From contig OZ025216.1 in the NCBI GenBank assembly GCA_964019055.1, positions 9,503,914 to 9,567,913 on the forward strand: a stretch of 64,000 bases of DNA, read 5' to 3'. Positions 1 to 11,000 of the stretch are shown piece by piece. Made by a program: the position numbers and the translations under genes. Position 1 is the first letter of the stretch, and each line of letters opens with the position of its first letter. The stretch comes from Anthopleura xanthogrammica (Eukaryota > Cnidaria > Anthozoa > Actiniaria > Actiniidae). The notes below the pieces were generated by a model. That model saw only the letters and a program-made list of their open reading frames with translations. It was not told the DNA's origin and did no database searches.

Positions 1-805
1 ATGGTTCTCACAGTCAGGGAAAAGTCAGTGAATTCTGAATTTTTTTGAAAGTCAGGGAATGTTCAGGGAATTTTGATTTTGGTCAGTGAAATTTTGCAAT
101 TTGATAAATAATATAAGATAAGTTAATTTATTTAAATAAATTATCTTATCTTATCTTATATAATCTTAACAATATTAATGGAATTTTTCCAAACTTTGTC
201 TGCACGTTTTTCCCGCATCTTGTGCTGACCTTATTAACATGTGAATATAATACATTTCAAGCTTGAAATACAACACGTAACATGCAACATGACCATCGCC
301 AACCTTTTTTTAAATAGCTGTATTCACTGCTTTTCATACATCGGTTCACTGGTCAAACACAAAGAATTCATTCGAGGCTGCAGGGTTCACATTTGAATAA
401 TCCTTTGAAACTACCTTGGACCCTTGATTGCGGAATGCTTTGTCTGTGACCAGTGAACAGATGTATGGAAAATGGTGAATAGCTGGGTTTCACTTGACGT
501 CATTTCCTGTCTCGTGCGGAATTTTCCTCAGCTGAATCACAAGTTTTCAATAGCATTCTTTCTGGTTGACAGCATATGGTGGTCAGTGTTTGACCACCAT
601 TTGGAGCAGATAATGAGATTCAAAGACTTTTATCAGCTGATTGAAACCCAGCAATACAGTGTACATTTAAATCTTCAACGAATCCCCCAAAAAGCCTCAA
701 TCAATCTCAATCTTCGGTTGAACCACAGAAAGCCGACTAAAATGGCGGCTATTTTGAAGGATATCAGACGCCAACCCAAGTCTTTTACTTTGTTTTTTTC
801 CCCAG
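1..805. other. repeat-rich flank, no clear gene
   Basis: A short inverted repeat of GATAA/TTATC type sits near 113-165. A dispersed element at about 180-345 also occurs, inverted, at 37711-37865. The first 100 bases carry AGTCAGGGAA-type motifs that recur in reverse complement at 23840-24120. A long open frame starts at 472 but has repeat-like content upstream of the possible exon at 806, so I do not call it as a gene. Confidence 0.5.
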
Positions 806-1471
806 ATCTTTCTTATTTGAAGCTTTTAGAAGACGAGTTTTTAAAGATGATGGTGCTACGCTATATCTTTTGTTTTTATGCTATGCATCTACATCAAGCA
901 TTCAAGGTATCGTATATACATTATATATAATTCAATTTAGTATGACCTACACTCGCTGGTCTAGTATAAATATGATGACTAATGTCAATATAGATTTCAG
1001 AGGAGTTTTTGTATACCAGTGAGAATTCACAGACCGGATGACTGGTGACTTAGAGTACTGTGATTGGCCAGTTCAAGGGATGTCGTCTATCGTACCGTTA
1101 CCGTGCTGTGTCTACTCTAAGCGAAGCGTTGATGGACCTGCCGTGCCGTGACAGTACTATATATGTTAAGGCATTGTGATTGGCTAGTCAATGATATCTC
1201 GACTGTGATTGGTTGAACGGATGTCATCAATTCCGTCTCGTAATACGGCATCTTATAATCTATACACTTGAATACAAGGGCTCAACAGAAGGCTAACGAA
1301 TATTGTAACGTTATTTTGCAGGGTTCCGAATACTACCCAAAGTGCTTCCCCAAACTTCCATCAGAGATTCTCATCAATGGAGGAATTGAGAAGCAAATCC
1401 TCGAGCTGGCGTCCATGTTGGATGTAAGAAGTCTGTTTTACGAAGTAGGAGATGCGCCGCCATTTGACTAG
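806..1471 (+). CDS. possible 3' exons of an unidentified gene (partial)
   Basis: Two exon-like blocks join in frame. The first (806-906) follows a pyrimidine tract and CCCCAG acceptor and ends AAG|GTATCG. The second starts at 1322 after TTTTGCAG and stays open to a TAG at 1469-1471; it also contains an in-phase donor GAT|GTAAGA at 1424, so the true end is uncertain. The joined peptide includes LLEDEFLKMMVLRY and then YYPKCFPKLPSEILINGG, which looks like ordinary soluble protein rather than repeat translation. I do not recognise the family. The 5' part is not identifiable here, so this may be the tail of a gene starting outside the window, or a decayed copy. A foldback-type repeat begins at 1474, directly after the stop. 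Confidence 0.3.
1061..1212 (+). promoter_or_regulatory. three direct TGATTGG (CCAAT-box) sites
   Basis: TGATTGG occurs at 1061, 1177 and 1206, each within a longer GTGATTGG context, and two are followed by GGATGTCRTC. This is the NF-Y/CCAAT core in the reverse orientation. The stretch also has CCGTGCCGTG motifs shared with the element at 1474-1628. It may be repeat-derived; function is not shown. Confidence 0.35.
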
Positions 1472-1473
1472 AT

Positions 1474-1628
1474 AGAGCAGTTTTCGTATGACTATGAAAA
1501 ACTTACGGCACGGACCGCGCCGTACCGTGACCGTGTCAGTGCCGTGCAGTGTGGGAAAACATTCGAAATTCCGTGCCGTGTCCGCGCCGTGCCGTGACTT
1601 TTTGCACTCATACGAAATCTGTCCTATC
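1474..1628. mobile_element. CCGTGCCGTG-rich foldback element, copy 1
   Basis: The element is made of overlapping CCGTGCCGTG / CACGGCACGG blocks and is bounded by imperfect inverted ends (AGCAG.TTTCGTATGA and its complement). A second copy lies in the opposite orientation at 37515-37665. No coding capacity; best read as a non-autonomous DNA element. Confidence 0.6.
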
Positions 1629-1651
1629 ATCGATCTATCTTCCGTCAGAGT

Positions 1652-1759
1652 CACGTGATCCCCCTATGACATGTCACGTGCAAGTTTACAATTTACCACG
1701 TGATGCTTTCAGATGAATCACGTGCGCATATCAGAATATACCACGTGATATATCACGTG
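1652..1759. promoter_or_regulatory. cluster of six CACGTG E-boxes at ~22-bp spacing
   Basis: CACGTG starts at 1652, 1675, 1697, 1719, 1742 and 1754. Most copies have TCACGTG or CACGTGA flanks, the form preferred by MITF/TFE and USF type bHLH-zip factors. Sequence between the boxes is not conserved. The cluster lies about 300 bp beyond the stop of the receptor gene at 2056 and downstream of the possible exons at 806-1471. Confidence 0.6.
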
Positions 1760-1844
1760 GGTTTTATATCTAGGGTGCCGAAATCGAATGAATTATAGAA
1801 TGAATAATAATGTAATTTTTTTGGAATGTCATTATCAATTATTT

Positions 1845-2080
1845 TTGGACACTACTTTTTCCAAATCTTTCTTTTAAATCCCAGTCTTGGAAACGGCTTC
1901 ACATACGGCATGTAGCTGCATGTTACCCCAGACGATCTCACAGTTTAGTGTTCTATTTGTTCTTGGACACTACTTTTTCCAAATCTTTGTTTCAAATCCT
2001 AGTCATGGAAATGGCTTTATATTCTGCATGTAGCTGCATGTTACCCCAGACGATCTCATAGTTTAGTGTTCTTGGTGCTG
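1845..2080. repeat. 118-bp tandem duplication spanning the receptor stop codon
   Basis: Two copies, 1845-1962 and 1963-2080, share GGACACTACTTTTTCCAAAT, GCATGTAGCTGCATGTTACC and CAGACGATCTCA. The copy nearer the gene contains the last codons and stop of the 7TM receptor; the other is in its 3' untranslated region. Confidence 0.8.
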
Positions 2081-4995
2081 CTGGATCTTGTGGTTTGGCG
2101 CTCATTCGGGTTATTGGTTTGCTTTCTTCTATTGCCATACAAGGCTCGCACCCTTCTGTTGCAACCAAATGCTACAGCAATATACAGACCTTGCAGTGTA
2201 TTAAGTATTACAAATGGGTACATCAAGTAATACGATGTGAACGGTGCCACGAACCCAAACACCCATGTGAACCCCATTAACACTGCGATCCTTGCATACA
2301 CCGCTGAGTCCTGACGAGCGTGATGTTGACTGGCAACCATCTGGGACTGATCAATCGCCTTCTTTATTTCTTTGATGATGAGCACGAAAAACACTGCATT
2401 CCATAGTATTGACAACCCAACTGGTATTGCAAAGAAGAACAAGTTAGCTCGGGGGTTATTGATCCAACAGCCCTTCTCTCCCCCGTAACCAATAGCAACG
2501 GTTTCTGATCTGTCAAGAGCTACACAAATGCCCACATACATTACCAAAGGAAGCCATCCCATAGCCACCGTGCGAAAAATGCGTTTCTGTTTCTGTCTTC
2601 TTTCGTTTCTGTAGTTGCGCGTGCTTGCTTTACCTGAAAAAGCTCTCCACGTGCTGAAGGCAATGATTGACATCCACCAAAATGAAGCAAGGAAACTGTA
2701 GTGAAGTACGATTGCTATTACCATACATCCCAGTCGAGTAAATGTCAATCCTGATCCTACCAACCACAATAACTGTGCTACAAGTAAAGCACTGGACAGA
2801 TTCATCAGGTTTATTCCAGGAATGGTTCTCAGATCTGCAAATACCGAGTATGTCACCAGAACAAACAACAAGCAAACCACTGATACACAAAACCCAATAT
2901 AAGTCAGGATCGTCAACGCCTTGTGGTTATTGTCAGTCACTGACTGTGATCCTTGTTTATATGTTGCTGTAAAGTTAGTACAGATCATGATTGTTCCATT
3001 TTTCCACGTATAGGTACCATGTTCATACAAATGACCCGAAGCTCTGTACAGTACTGAGCGATTAGGATAAATAGTATACTCTTGCCTCTGGAGAAATATG
3101 AACGCCCCATCAGAACAGTTTCGTGTCAGAATCGGTCTACACACCACAATCTCTCCTTCTGGTACCACTACACCGGCGACCATTTTCGACGCGTTAGAAA
3201 AATAATCCCTAGAAGTTAGTACTTCACCAGTTTTGTTTACGTAGACAGAAGACGAAGGGCCTTGAAGGGGGTAGTACTCGTTGGACGAGAAGATATCCGC
3301 CTGAGAGCAGGTCAAAGGATAGGAGGTAACTCTTATGACATCGAATGAAAATATTATAATCTTTAGGACAAATGGGAGGTTCTTCTCGTGCAGCAAGGCT
3401 GGTAAACTCAAATGACTTTCTTTTCCTCTCGTTGTATTTGATTTATATTCAGAAACATCCAGATTAAACTCAATGAAGTAGAGATATTTATAGTTATCTA
3501 AACAGGTAATCTTTACTGAAGTTACTGTGGTAGAATTGATCATCAAGGCCTGCGAGAAAAAACGAGTGAAAATCTGTTCGTCGAAAAGTTGTAAATTTTT
3601 GGGGTAGTTTCCTTTGATCTTCATCCATAATCCCACGTGGTATTTCTTCGCTTCAGAAACAACTGGAACAAACCGTTGCCCTTTACGACAGGTTTCTAGA
3701 TGGACATCATAGACCCGTCCCTTAGGACACGATATCGACGTCTTTCTTGGCCTAGGATCAGAAGTGCTTCCAAAGTCCATAACAAGAGAGAAGGGCTTTG
3801 CTTTACCAGGGGCATTATTGCTACTTTCATGGCCTTTTCCAGGACCACATTTCAGGGCATCGACTTTCATGATATAATTACAATGACCACAATAGATATT
3901 CTTAAAAGTACCTTTACTTCGAGGGTCGTAGACAAGTCCAAAGGTACCATTTTCACATTTGTCTCGTATCTCAATGGATACCGATTTTTGGGCACATTTT
4001 TCGGTAGGCTCATAGCAATACCTTCTTGGGATGCTAGCAGGTGGTTTGGTTGTCACACCCTCAGCATATTTGAATAAAAACTTGACTTTTTCTTGATCTG
4101 TTGCTGAACTTGGCGCAGATAAAAGGATTTTAAAGTACAAGTTGTAGTACTCCAGTTTGTTTTGGTTATATCCATGGCACCGAGCACAGAATCGGTTGGC
4201 AAAGGTTTTGTTATCAGCCGTAACTACTGGAAGAACATCTTTGTAATTATCAGCAGTCATTGATCTCATGCTAATACAAGACTGGTTGATATCTTGGTTG
4301 GTCCAGCTTTGTGGACATGAAGCAATCATCCAGATACCAGACCTGCATGTCCATTGCTCATCTGGTACTTTCATGGCTGTTTTAGTGGTGTTGCTAGATC
4401 GCTGTCCCAGACAGTACTGGACATAGTCTGCACAACAATCCTTCAAATAATCACAATATGGATCACATGAACAGCGTAGTTTTTGTGTTCCTCCTGCATG
4501 TCTTTCGTTCATACATCTGTTCTTACAGGACAGAAGTGACGAAGTACAGTTCAATGGAAAAATTTGACCGACACTTCTCTTCCTTCGCCCTTTGGTACCT
4601 CCATTGATACCAGATATACCCTTTTCTAAATCAGCATTGCCCTTTGATCCTTGCATTTGTAATTCACTGAGATCATTCTTCATCCAATTCAAATAGTCCC
4701 GAATATCAGAGCTCCTGAAAACCTTATCTCTATCAATAGCTGTGTCATCCGTTTCTTTTTTGAACATTTCTCGATTATATTTTAAAAACCTTCTGAATTT
4801 CTTCCTTTTCAATAGGATACTTTTGTTCTTGATTTCAGCAGCTCTGTTCGAATTTTTTCGTTTTTCATCCATCCCTTTTCTTCCATTGAGCTTGAGATTC
4901 GTTTGAGTGTCATGGACCACATCTTCGTTTTTATCTATAGTCAGGTAACAAAATAAAGCCAGCAATCCAAGAAGTGCCACCAAAAGCAACCTCAT
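2056..4995 (-). CDS. somatomedin-B / family B-like seven-transmembrane receptor
   Basis: Single-exon gene for 979 residues, ATG at 4995, TGA at 2056. Residues 1-20 form a signal peptide or anchor, followed by a basic, low-complexity stretch to a furin-type RRKR at 137-140. A somatomedin-B-like domain follows (about 157-195, spacing C-x3-C-x13-C-x-C-x3-C-x5-CC and a final C). A long Cys-rich, N-glycosylated ectodomain then leads to seven membrane segments from about residue 694 to 945. The membrane part resembles secretin/adhesion/Methuselah receptors (CWINN in the second extracellular loop, GFTWVFGF in TM6, LNTLQGLYIAVAF in TM7). I see no canonical HLT/S autoproteolysis site, so it is probably not cleaved there. 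Ligand unknown. A plasma-membrane sensory or peptide receptor is the inference; family assignment is firm at superfamily level only. Confidence 0.85.
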   Translation of the reverse strand: MRLLLVALLGLLALFCYLTIDKNEDVVHDTQTNLKLNGRKGMDEKRKNSNRAAEIKNKSILLKRKKFRRFLKYNREMFKKETDDTAIDRDKVFRSSDIRDYLNWMKNDLSELQMQGSKGNADLEKGISGINGGTKGRRKRSVGQIFPLNCTSSLLSCKNRCMNERHAGGTQKLRCSCDPYCDYLKDCCADYVQYCLGQRSSNTTKTAMKVPDEQWTCRSGIWMIASCPQSWTNQDINQSCISMRSMTADNYKDVLPVVTADNKTFANRFCARCHGYNQNKLEYYNLYFKILLSAPSSATDQEKVKFLFKYAEGVTTKPPASIPRRYCYEPTEKCAQKSVSIEIRDKCENGTFGLVYDPRSKGTFKNIYCGHCNYIMKVDALKCGPGKGHESSNNAPGKAKPFSLVMDFGSTSDPRPRKTSISCPKGRVYDVHLETCRKGQRFVPVVSEAKKYHVGLWMKIKGNYPKNLQLFDEQIFTRFFSQALMINSTTVTSVKITCLDNYKYLYFIEFNLDVSEYKSNTTRGKESHLSLPALLHEKNLPFVLKIIIFSFDVIRVTSYPLTCSQADIFSSNEYYPLQGPSSSVYVNKTGEVLTSRDYFSNASKMVAGVVVPEGEIVVCRPILTRNCSDGAFIFLQRQEYTIYPNRSVLYRASGHLYEHGTYTWKNGTIMICTNFTATYKQGSQSVTDNNHKALTILTYIGFCVSVVCLLFVLVTYSVFADLRTIPGINLMNLSSALLVAQLLWLVGSGLTFTRLGCMVIAIVLHYSFLASFWWMSIIAFSTWRAFSGKASTRNYRNERRQKQKRIFRTVAMGWLPLVMYVGICVALDRSETVAIGYGGEKGCWINNPRANLFFFAIPVGLSILWNAVFFVLIIKEIKKAIDQSQMVASQHHARQDSAVYARIAVLMGFTWVFGFVAPFTSYYLMYPFVILNTLQGLYIAVAFGCNRRVRALYGNRRKQTNNPNERQTTRSSSTKNTKL

Positions 4996-5231
4996 GTTGT
5001 CGAATCTTCCGCGTATCTTAGGCTACTCATTCAACTGCATGGTATGTCGTCCTTGGCTTAATTTAAACAGGAAATATAATTGATTACGGGTGGCAAGAAC
5101 CGTGGCTTAATTGCAACACAAAAAACTAATTGAACTTCTAGTTGGTCACCATTAGATTAGAAAAGAATATTATTTTTTTGTTTTAATGGAGCAGTCTTAA
5201 TCGGTCTTTTGACACCTTTCACGAGCTAGGC

Positions 5232-5327
5232 AATTTTAAAACCCTGATGATGGCCAAGATGGCCGAAAGCTTGGTTTAAGAAATAAAAATTTCGCAGAAG
5301 ACACATAGTCAAATAATAATTTTAAAA
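5232..5327 (+). mobile_element. 76-bp retro-inserted element with hammerhead-like core, copy 1
   Basis: The element (5242-5317) starts CCCTGATGATGGCC, continues AAGATGGCCGAAAGCTTGG, contains AATAAA and ends CAAATAAT. It is flanked by a 10-bp direct repeat AATTTTAAAA (5232-5241 and 5318-5327), as expected of a target-site duplication. A near-identical unit with its own, different duplication lies at 21119-21189 on the other strand. CTGATGA ... GAAA matches the conserved core of hammerhead ribozymes. Confidence 0.65.
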
Positions 5328-5439
5328 GTCATTAAATTTTTCCCCTATATTATTCCAGTTTAAAACTCTTAGTTTTATTAAATGAATCTTTTTCTATATT
5401 TCCGTCTTTCTATCTTCAGTCTTTACTTTTGTTTTCTTC

Positions 5440-5565
5440 GTTCTCTTTCTCCTTCTCCTTTTCCTCTCCTAGTCTCCTCACTTTTCCTTCCTTTCCTTTC
5501 CTTTCCTTTCCTTTTCCTTTTCCTTTCCTTTCCTTTCGTTTCTTTTTGTTTCTTTCCTTTCTATT
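5440..5565 (+). repeat. (CCTTT)n polypyrimidine tract
   Basis: Repeats of CCTTT/TCCTT on the + strand. The open frame across it is a by-product of low complexity. Confidence 0.85.
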
Positions 5566-6029
5566 ATTCTAAAACAAGTAACTGCCAATTTTTACATCAC
5601 CCATTCCAGGCAGTGTATTGGAAATTCATCATTTTCGAGGTGCAACCCTGTCTAGACTCAAAGGTGCAAAACTTATTTATTAGATTCAAAGTAAGTAAAT
5701 GTAAGAACGGACGGACAGAGGTATGGAGATTTGAATGACAGCATAAATAAATAAAAAAATTTTGAAATACAACAAATAATTTAAAAACCTAATTTAACTT
5801 TTTTAGAGGATTGTTTTAATTATTCATTTCATGGTAAAATAGTAATAAAGCGTCTAAAATTTTGAAATCATTTGATAAATGAAAATACAAACATTTCTAT
5901 ATAATCAACAATATAAGACTAACAATTAAAGAAGCTCATATAAAGGAAATGTCTCAAAGTTAACAAAATCAATTGAAAATTTAGGATTATTGGTTTTAGT
6001 TCTAATTACAATATATTTTTAATGACATG

Positions 6030-7450
6030 TTGGGATAATTAGTATAGGTAATATTGATAATATATTCAGTGTTGAAAATACATGGATATAATGAAAAAAA
6101 ACTGGATGGTAGGATTGTTATATTGGTAATACTGATAATATATTCAGTGTTGAAAATACATGGATATAATGAAAAAACTGGATGGTAGGATGGTTATATT
6201 GGTGATATTGATAATATATTCAGTGTTGAAAATACATGGATATAATGAAAAAACTGGATGGTAGGATGGTTATATTGGTAATTCTGATAATATATTCAGT
6301 GTTGAAAATACATGGATATAATGAAAAAACTGGATGGTAGGATGGTTATATTGGTGATATTGATAATATATTCAGGGTTGAAAATACATGGATATAATGA
6401 AAAAACTGGATGGTAGGATGGTTATATTGGTGATACTGATAATATATTCAGTGTTGACAATACATGGATATAATGGAAAAAAACTGGATGGTAGGATGGT
6501 TATATTGGTCATACTGATAATATATTCAGTGTTGACAATACATGGATATAATGAAAAAAAACTGGATGGTAGGATGGTTATATTGGTCATACTGATAATA
6601 TATTCAGTGTTGACAATACATGAATATAATGGGGGGGAAACTGGATGGTAGGATGGTTATATTGGTAATACTGATAATATATTCAGTGTTGACAATACAT
6701 GGATATAATGAAAAAAACTGGATGGTAGGATGGTTATATTGGTGATACTGATAATATATTCAGTGTTGACAATACATGGATATAATGGAAAAAAACTGGA
6801 TGGTAGGATGGTTATATTGGTGATACTGATAATATATTCAGTGTTGACAATACATGGATATAATGGAAAAAAACTGGATGGTAGGATGGTTATATTGGTC
6901 ATACTGATAATATATTCAGTGTTGACAATACATGGATATAATGAAAAAAAACTGGATGGTAGGATGGTTATATTGGTCATACTGATAATATATTCAGTGT
7001 TGACAATACATGAATATAATGGGGGGGAAACTGGATGGTAGGATGGTTATATTGGTAATACTGATAATATATTCAGTGTTGACAATACATGGATATAATG
7101 AAAAAAACTGGATGGTAGGATGGTTATATTGGTAATACTGATAATATATTCAGTGTTGAAAATACATGGATATAATGAAAAAAAACTGGATGGTAGGATG
7201 GTTATATTGGTAATACTGATAATATATTCATTGTTGACAATACATGGATATAATGAAAAAAAACTGGATGGTAGGATGGTTATATTGGTAATACTGATAA
7301 TATATTCAGTGTTGACAATACATGAATATAATGGGGGGGGGGGGGGACGGGATGGTTGGATGGTTATATTGGTAATACTGATAATATGTTTAACTTAAAT
7401 AACTTTAAATATAATACTGATGATATATTCAGTGTTGACAAGGGATATAA
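6030..7450. repeat. 76-79 bp tandem satellite, about 18 copies
   Basis: Units contain GATGGTTATATTGGTAATAC, ATAATATATTCAGTGTTGA and ATACATGGATATAATG followed by a run of A and CTGGATGGTAG. Measured steps are 76, 76, 76, 78, 78 and 79 bp. Variants bearing ATGAATATAATG followed by a G run occur at about 6631, 7021 and 7334, marking a higher-order repeat. Reading frames on both strands are repeat artefacts, not genes. Confidence 0.95.
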
Positions 7451-8086
7451 CAAACATAATATACAGCTATTTTTAAAAAAAATGTCGAATACTTTTAAAA
7501 TACTGAATAGTGCATTCCAAGACCAAAGGGCATTGTGGTCTCATTAATTTTATACAAAAAGTAAATATACAGCGATTTGCTCTCTATATGTAGCTAGTAT
7601 ATTGTCAGTAAGGATGGAATGCACTAAAAATAAAATAAATAACTATAATTTATTTATCTTTTGACAATATTACAGAAGACCCAAAATGCATTTCGGTCTT
7701 GGAATACACTATTCAGGGCATTCAACGTTTTTCGGATTATCCTATGTACATGAAAGTATACTGCTAGAGACTGTGTTTGGTGGCCGTCAATCAAAATTTA
7801 CTAGCTTAGGCTTTTGGAAATTGACGAATGGAAGCTAAAACGAGAGGAAACTTACCAAGGGCGGAGCTGTCGTTTGATTGACTTCCAACTTTCAATCCCT
7901 TTAATATTAATTTTTAAATCACTTTTGGGTGCGCGCTTTGCTGAATGCGATTTTTTTGGGGGGGGGGGGGGGGTTTCTGTATTCTTGAACGAGTGAAGTG
8001 AGTAGATATTTTTAAAATGGGAAAAAAAGATCTTCAGAAATGGGAAATAAAAGAGATCGAGCGAAAAAGGATAAGAGTTAAAAATT
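7451..8086. other. intergenic, no gene seen
   Basis: AT-rich sequence between the satellite and the 3' end of the choline transporter gene. It includes an inverted pair around CCAAGACCAAAGGGCATT (7519) and its near-complement at about 7679, and a run of G at 7957-7973. A possible polyadenylation signal for the transporter (TTTATT on this strand) lies near 7648. Confidence 0.5.
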
Positions 8087-11000
8087 TCACATCTCGGAAT
8101 TATTCTTTTTCATGAAAGATTGCTCGCGCATTTCAACTTCTTGGAGTCGATATTCTCTAAAACAATGCAAGAAATCCATCGAGATAGGGAGAATCTTCTT
8201 GAGGAACAAAATCCTCAGCAAATACGAAACAACAAGAATAGTAAGAAACGAGCATACCATCGCGAGGGTGCGAAATGGGAAAAGCTGCCCATCGGTTTTA
8301 TCGTAGTAGGGGTATTCGATTACTACTGGGATTTTAAGCGACGGCTCCCCTCCAAGAACACGAAGTAGTATTCCAACAATGAAACCAGTGAATGATCCAT
8401 AAGTGTTGGTTTTGCCGAAGTAGATGACGCAACAGAGTTGAGGAAAGAGGGTAACGTATACCACATCACTACACAAGGCCCATAGAGTGTATACGGAATT
8501 GACGGTTAGAGCCATGGCTGTTGCTACGGCACCGACTATAAAAATTGAAATTCGCATCACCAAAAGTACCTCTCGGCTCGATGCCTGAAATAAAATAGGA
8601 AATATTTACCAAAAAAAACGAAGAGAGGAGTGCTTCCAGGCTAGGATAAACGGCGCATGATTTTGGTTATTCGTAAATGAAACAGCGACTTTCTTATAGC
8701 TTATTGCGATTTTGATATCTTCTTCCAACGCCGTCAATATACAGGGACGTAGCAAGGGGAGGGGCCAGAAAAAGTAAAGTAAGTATGGAATTATATTAAG
8801 TTTTCATTTATCGTGGTCACGTGTTCTTTGTGTCCCCCCCCCCCCCTCCCCTCAGAGTTTTTTGGCGAAGGGAAGATGATCAAAGAACCCGAGGAAAAAA
8901 ACCCTCAAAGCACAGGAGAGAACCAAAAACAAGACCGGGAATCAAACCCACGTCATATTGTTGAGACGGGGAATAAATAACAGCAGCATACACCATTAAC
9001 TTACACGAATAACTTACCTTTTGCCTGAAGATGAGTCGATAAATGTTGTAAGAAAACATGCTGGATGCAGACAAGATGCTGGAGTCTGCAGACGACATGA
9101 CAGCAGCGGACACTGCTCCAAGACCAAAGAACGCTATGTAGTTAGGCGTCAAGTGGCGAAGAACCATCGGTAAGATTAGAAGCCCTTCTGGTTTGATCGC
9201 ATTGGTGCTGTTTGTGGCATTGGTGTGAGTATAGAAGCCAGTTTTTGTCCAGTCTAGGAGGAAAAACAACCGCAGTCAAGCTTTGAAGGAGCACAAAAAA
9301 TATCTCATGTTTTGAAGATTAAACCACAGGGAGCCCACGTATACTAAAGCTAGGTCTGTATCTTTACAGAGGGGCTCGACTACATGCATATCAGGCGTTC
9401 CAAAGTTGAGGAAAAAACTGGGTCCAGTTGGCAATACATTGCCTTGTGGGAATGTTTTAGGGGACTAAATAGACACCATTTTGGAAATGTGTCCCCTAAA
9501 ACAGTCCCACGATGCACTATAATGCCAACTCGATCCAGTTTTTTCTTCAACGGAACGGCTTATATATTGGTGTGCATTTGTTTTTAAATATTTGATTCGT
9601 ACCCCAACCTTTTACTAGTACCAGTGGCGTAGCGAGGGGGGGGGGGGGGCCTTTTTTCGGATTTCAAATTTTCGGATCGATCCTTTTTTCTTTGATGTAT
9701 GATGTCAATGCGCCGCCAAATGTTTGGTAATTAGTTTTTATTCTAAGTGCGAGCACGAGTAAATTCTCAATTCTTTTGATAATGTGTTACAAAGCCGTTG
9801 AAATTGGTTTGTCTGGTACGGATTACCTGTAGATGCTCCTACTGCTCCTATCAATACAGCTGGTATAGCCATCACAATACACCCACCAGCTGCAGCTAAA
9901 GAAAGACCCCGTGCTTTACCAGACGTTTTGCAGGCCAAGACTCGTTGGAAGTACACTTGCCATGGAATGCCACCAAACATCTACGAAAAGAAAAAGTTTA
10001 CTATTAAGATGATTATTTGTCTCCTAATCTATCTCTGAGATGATGGAATCAAGGTGGCGTAGTGGTAATACACTCGCCTCTCATCTCACAAGTGAGTAGA
10101 GTTCGTTAGGTGTCTCTTCCAGACTTCCTCCCTTCGCAACACCAAACAGGCTAAATTTGACCTTGCCCTGACTTCAGAGATCAGCGTAGAGGTTGTTTCA
10201 GGGTTCTATCTGTGAGTTAGCCATGCCCTGACTTAGATCCGCCCAGAGGTTGTTTCAGGGTTCGATCTGTGAGTTAGCCATGCCCTGACTTAGATCAGCC
10301 CAGAGGTTGTTTCAGGGTTCGATCTGTGAGTTAGCCATGCCCTGACTTAAATCAGCCCAGAGGCTGTTTCAGGGTTCGATCTGTAAGTTAGCCATGCCCT
10401 GACTTAGATCCGCCCAGAGGTTGTTTCAGGGTTCGATCTGTGAGTTAGCCATGCCCTGACTTAGATCAGCCCAGAGGTTATTTCAGGGTTCGATCTGTGA
10501 GTTAGCCATGCCCTGACTTAGATCAGCCCAGAGGTTGTTTAGGGGTTCTATCTGTGAGTTAGCCATGCCCTGACTTAGATCAGCTCAGAGGTTGTTTCAG
10601 GGTTCGATCTGTGAGTTAGCCATGCCCTGACTTAGATCAGCCCAGAGGTTGTTTCAGGGTTCAATCTGTGAGTTAGCCATGCCCTGACTTAGATCAGTCC
10701 AGAGGTTGTTTCAGGGTTCAATCTGTAAGTTAGCCATGGCCAGAGGTTGTTCACGATATCGATACAGTTTGAAGGATTAGTATCTGTATACATCAGTACA
10801 TACCAAGAGTAGTGCATAGTCAATCCAAGTACCAGGGTGTTCAGGCCATTTACCAAGCCAAGTGGATGAAGTGTTAGATACCTTGGACACTGCTTCATTC
10901 GTCATGGCGAATGGAAGACTGAGCCACTGAAAGACAAACAGGAAGAATTGTGAAAACATTGAACAAGTGGGGAAAAACGACGATATTTACTTGGAGTAGA

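Noticed and set aside
472..805. 5' part of a 152-codon open frame
   Set aside because: Starts in repeat-like sequence; only the segment after the acceptor at 805 looks exon-like.
6372..7400. Repeated hydrophobic peptide frames that could look like a membrane protein
   Set aside because: Translations of the 76-79 bp satellite; unit length is not constant in frame, and both strands are equally open.
10028..10160. Functional tRNA gene
   Set aside because: Only an A-box-like head; no B-box of good quality and no cloverleaf can be closed.
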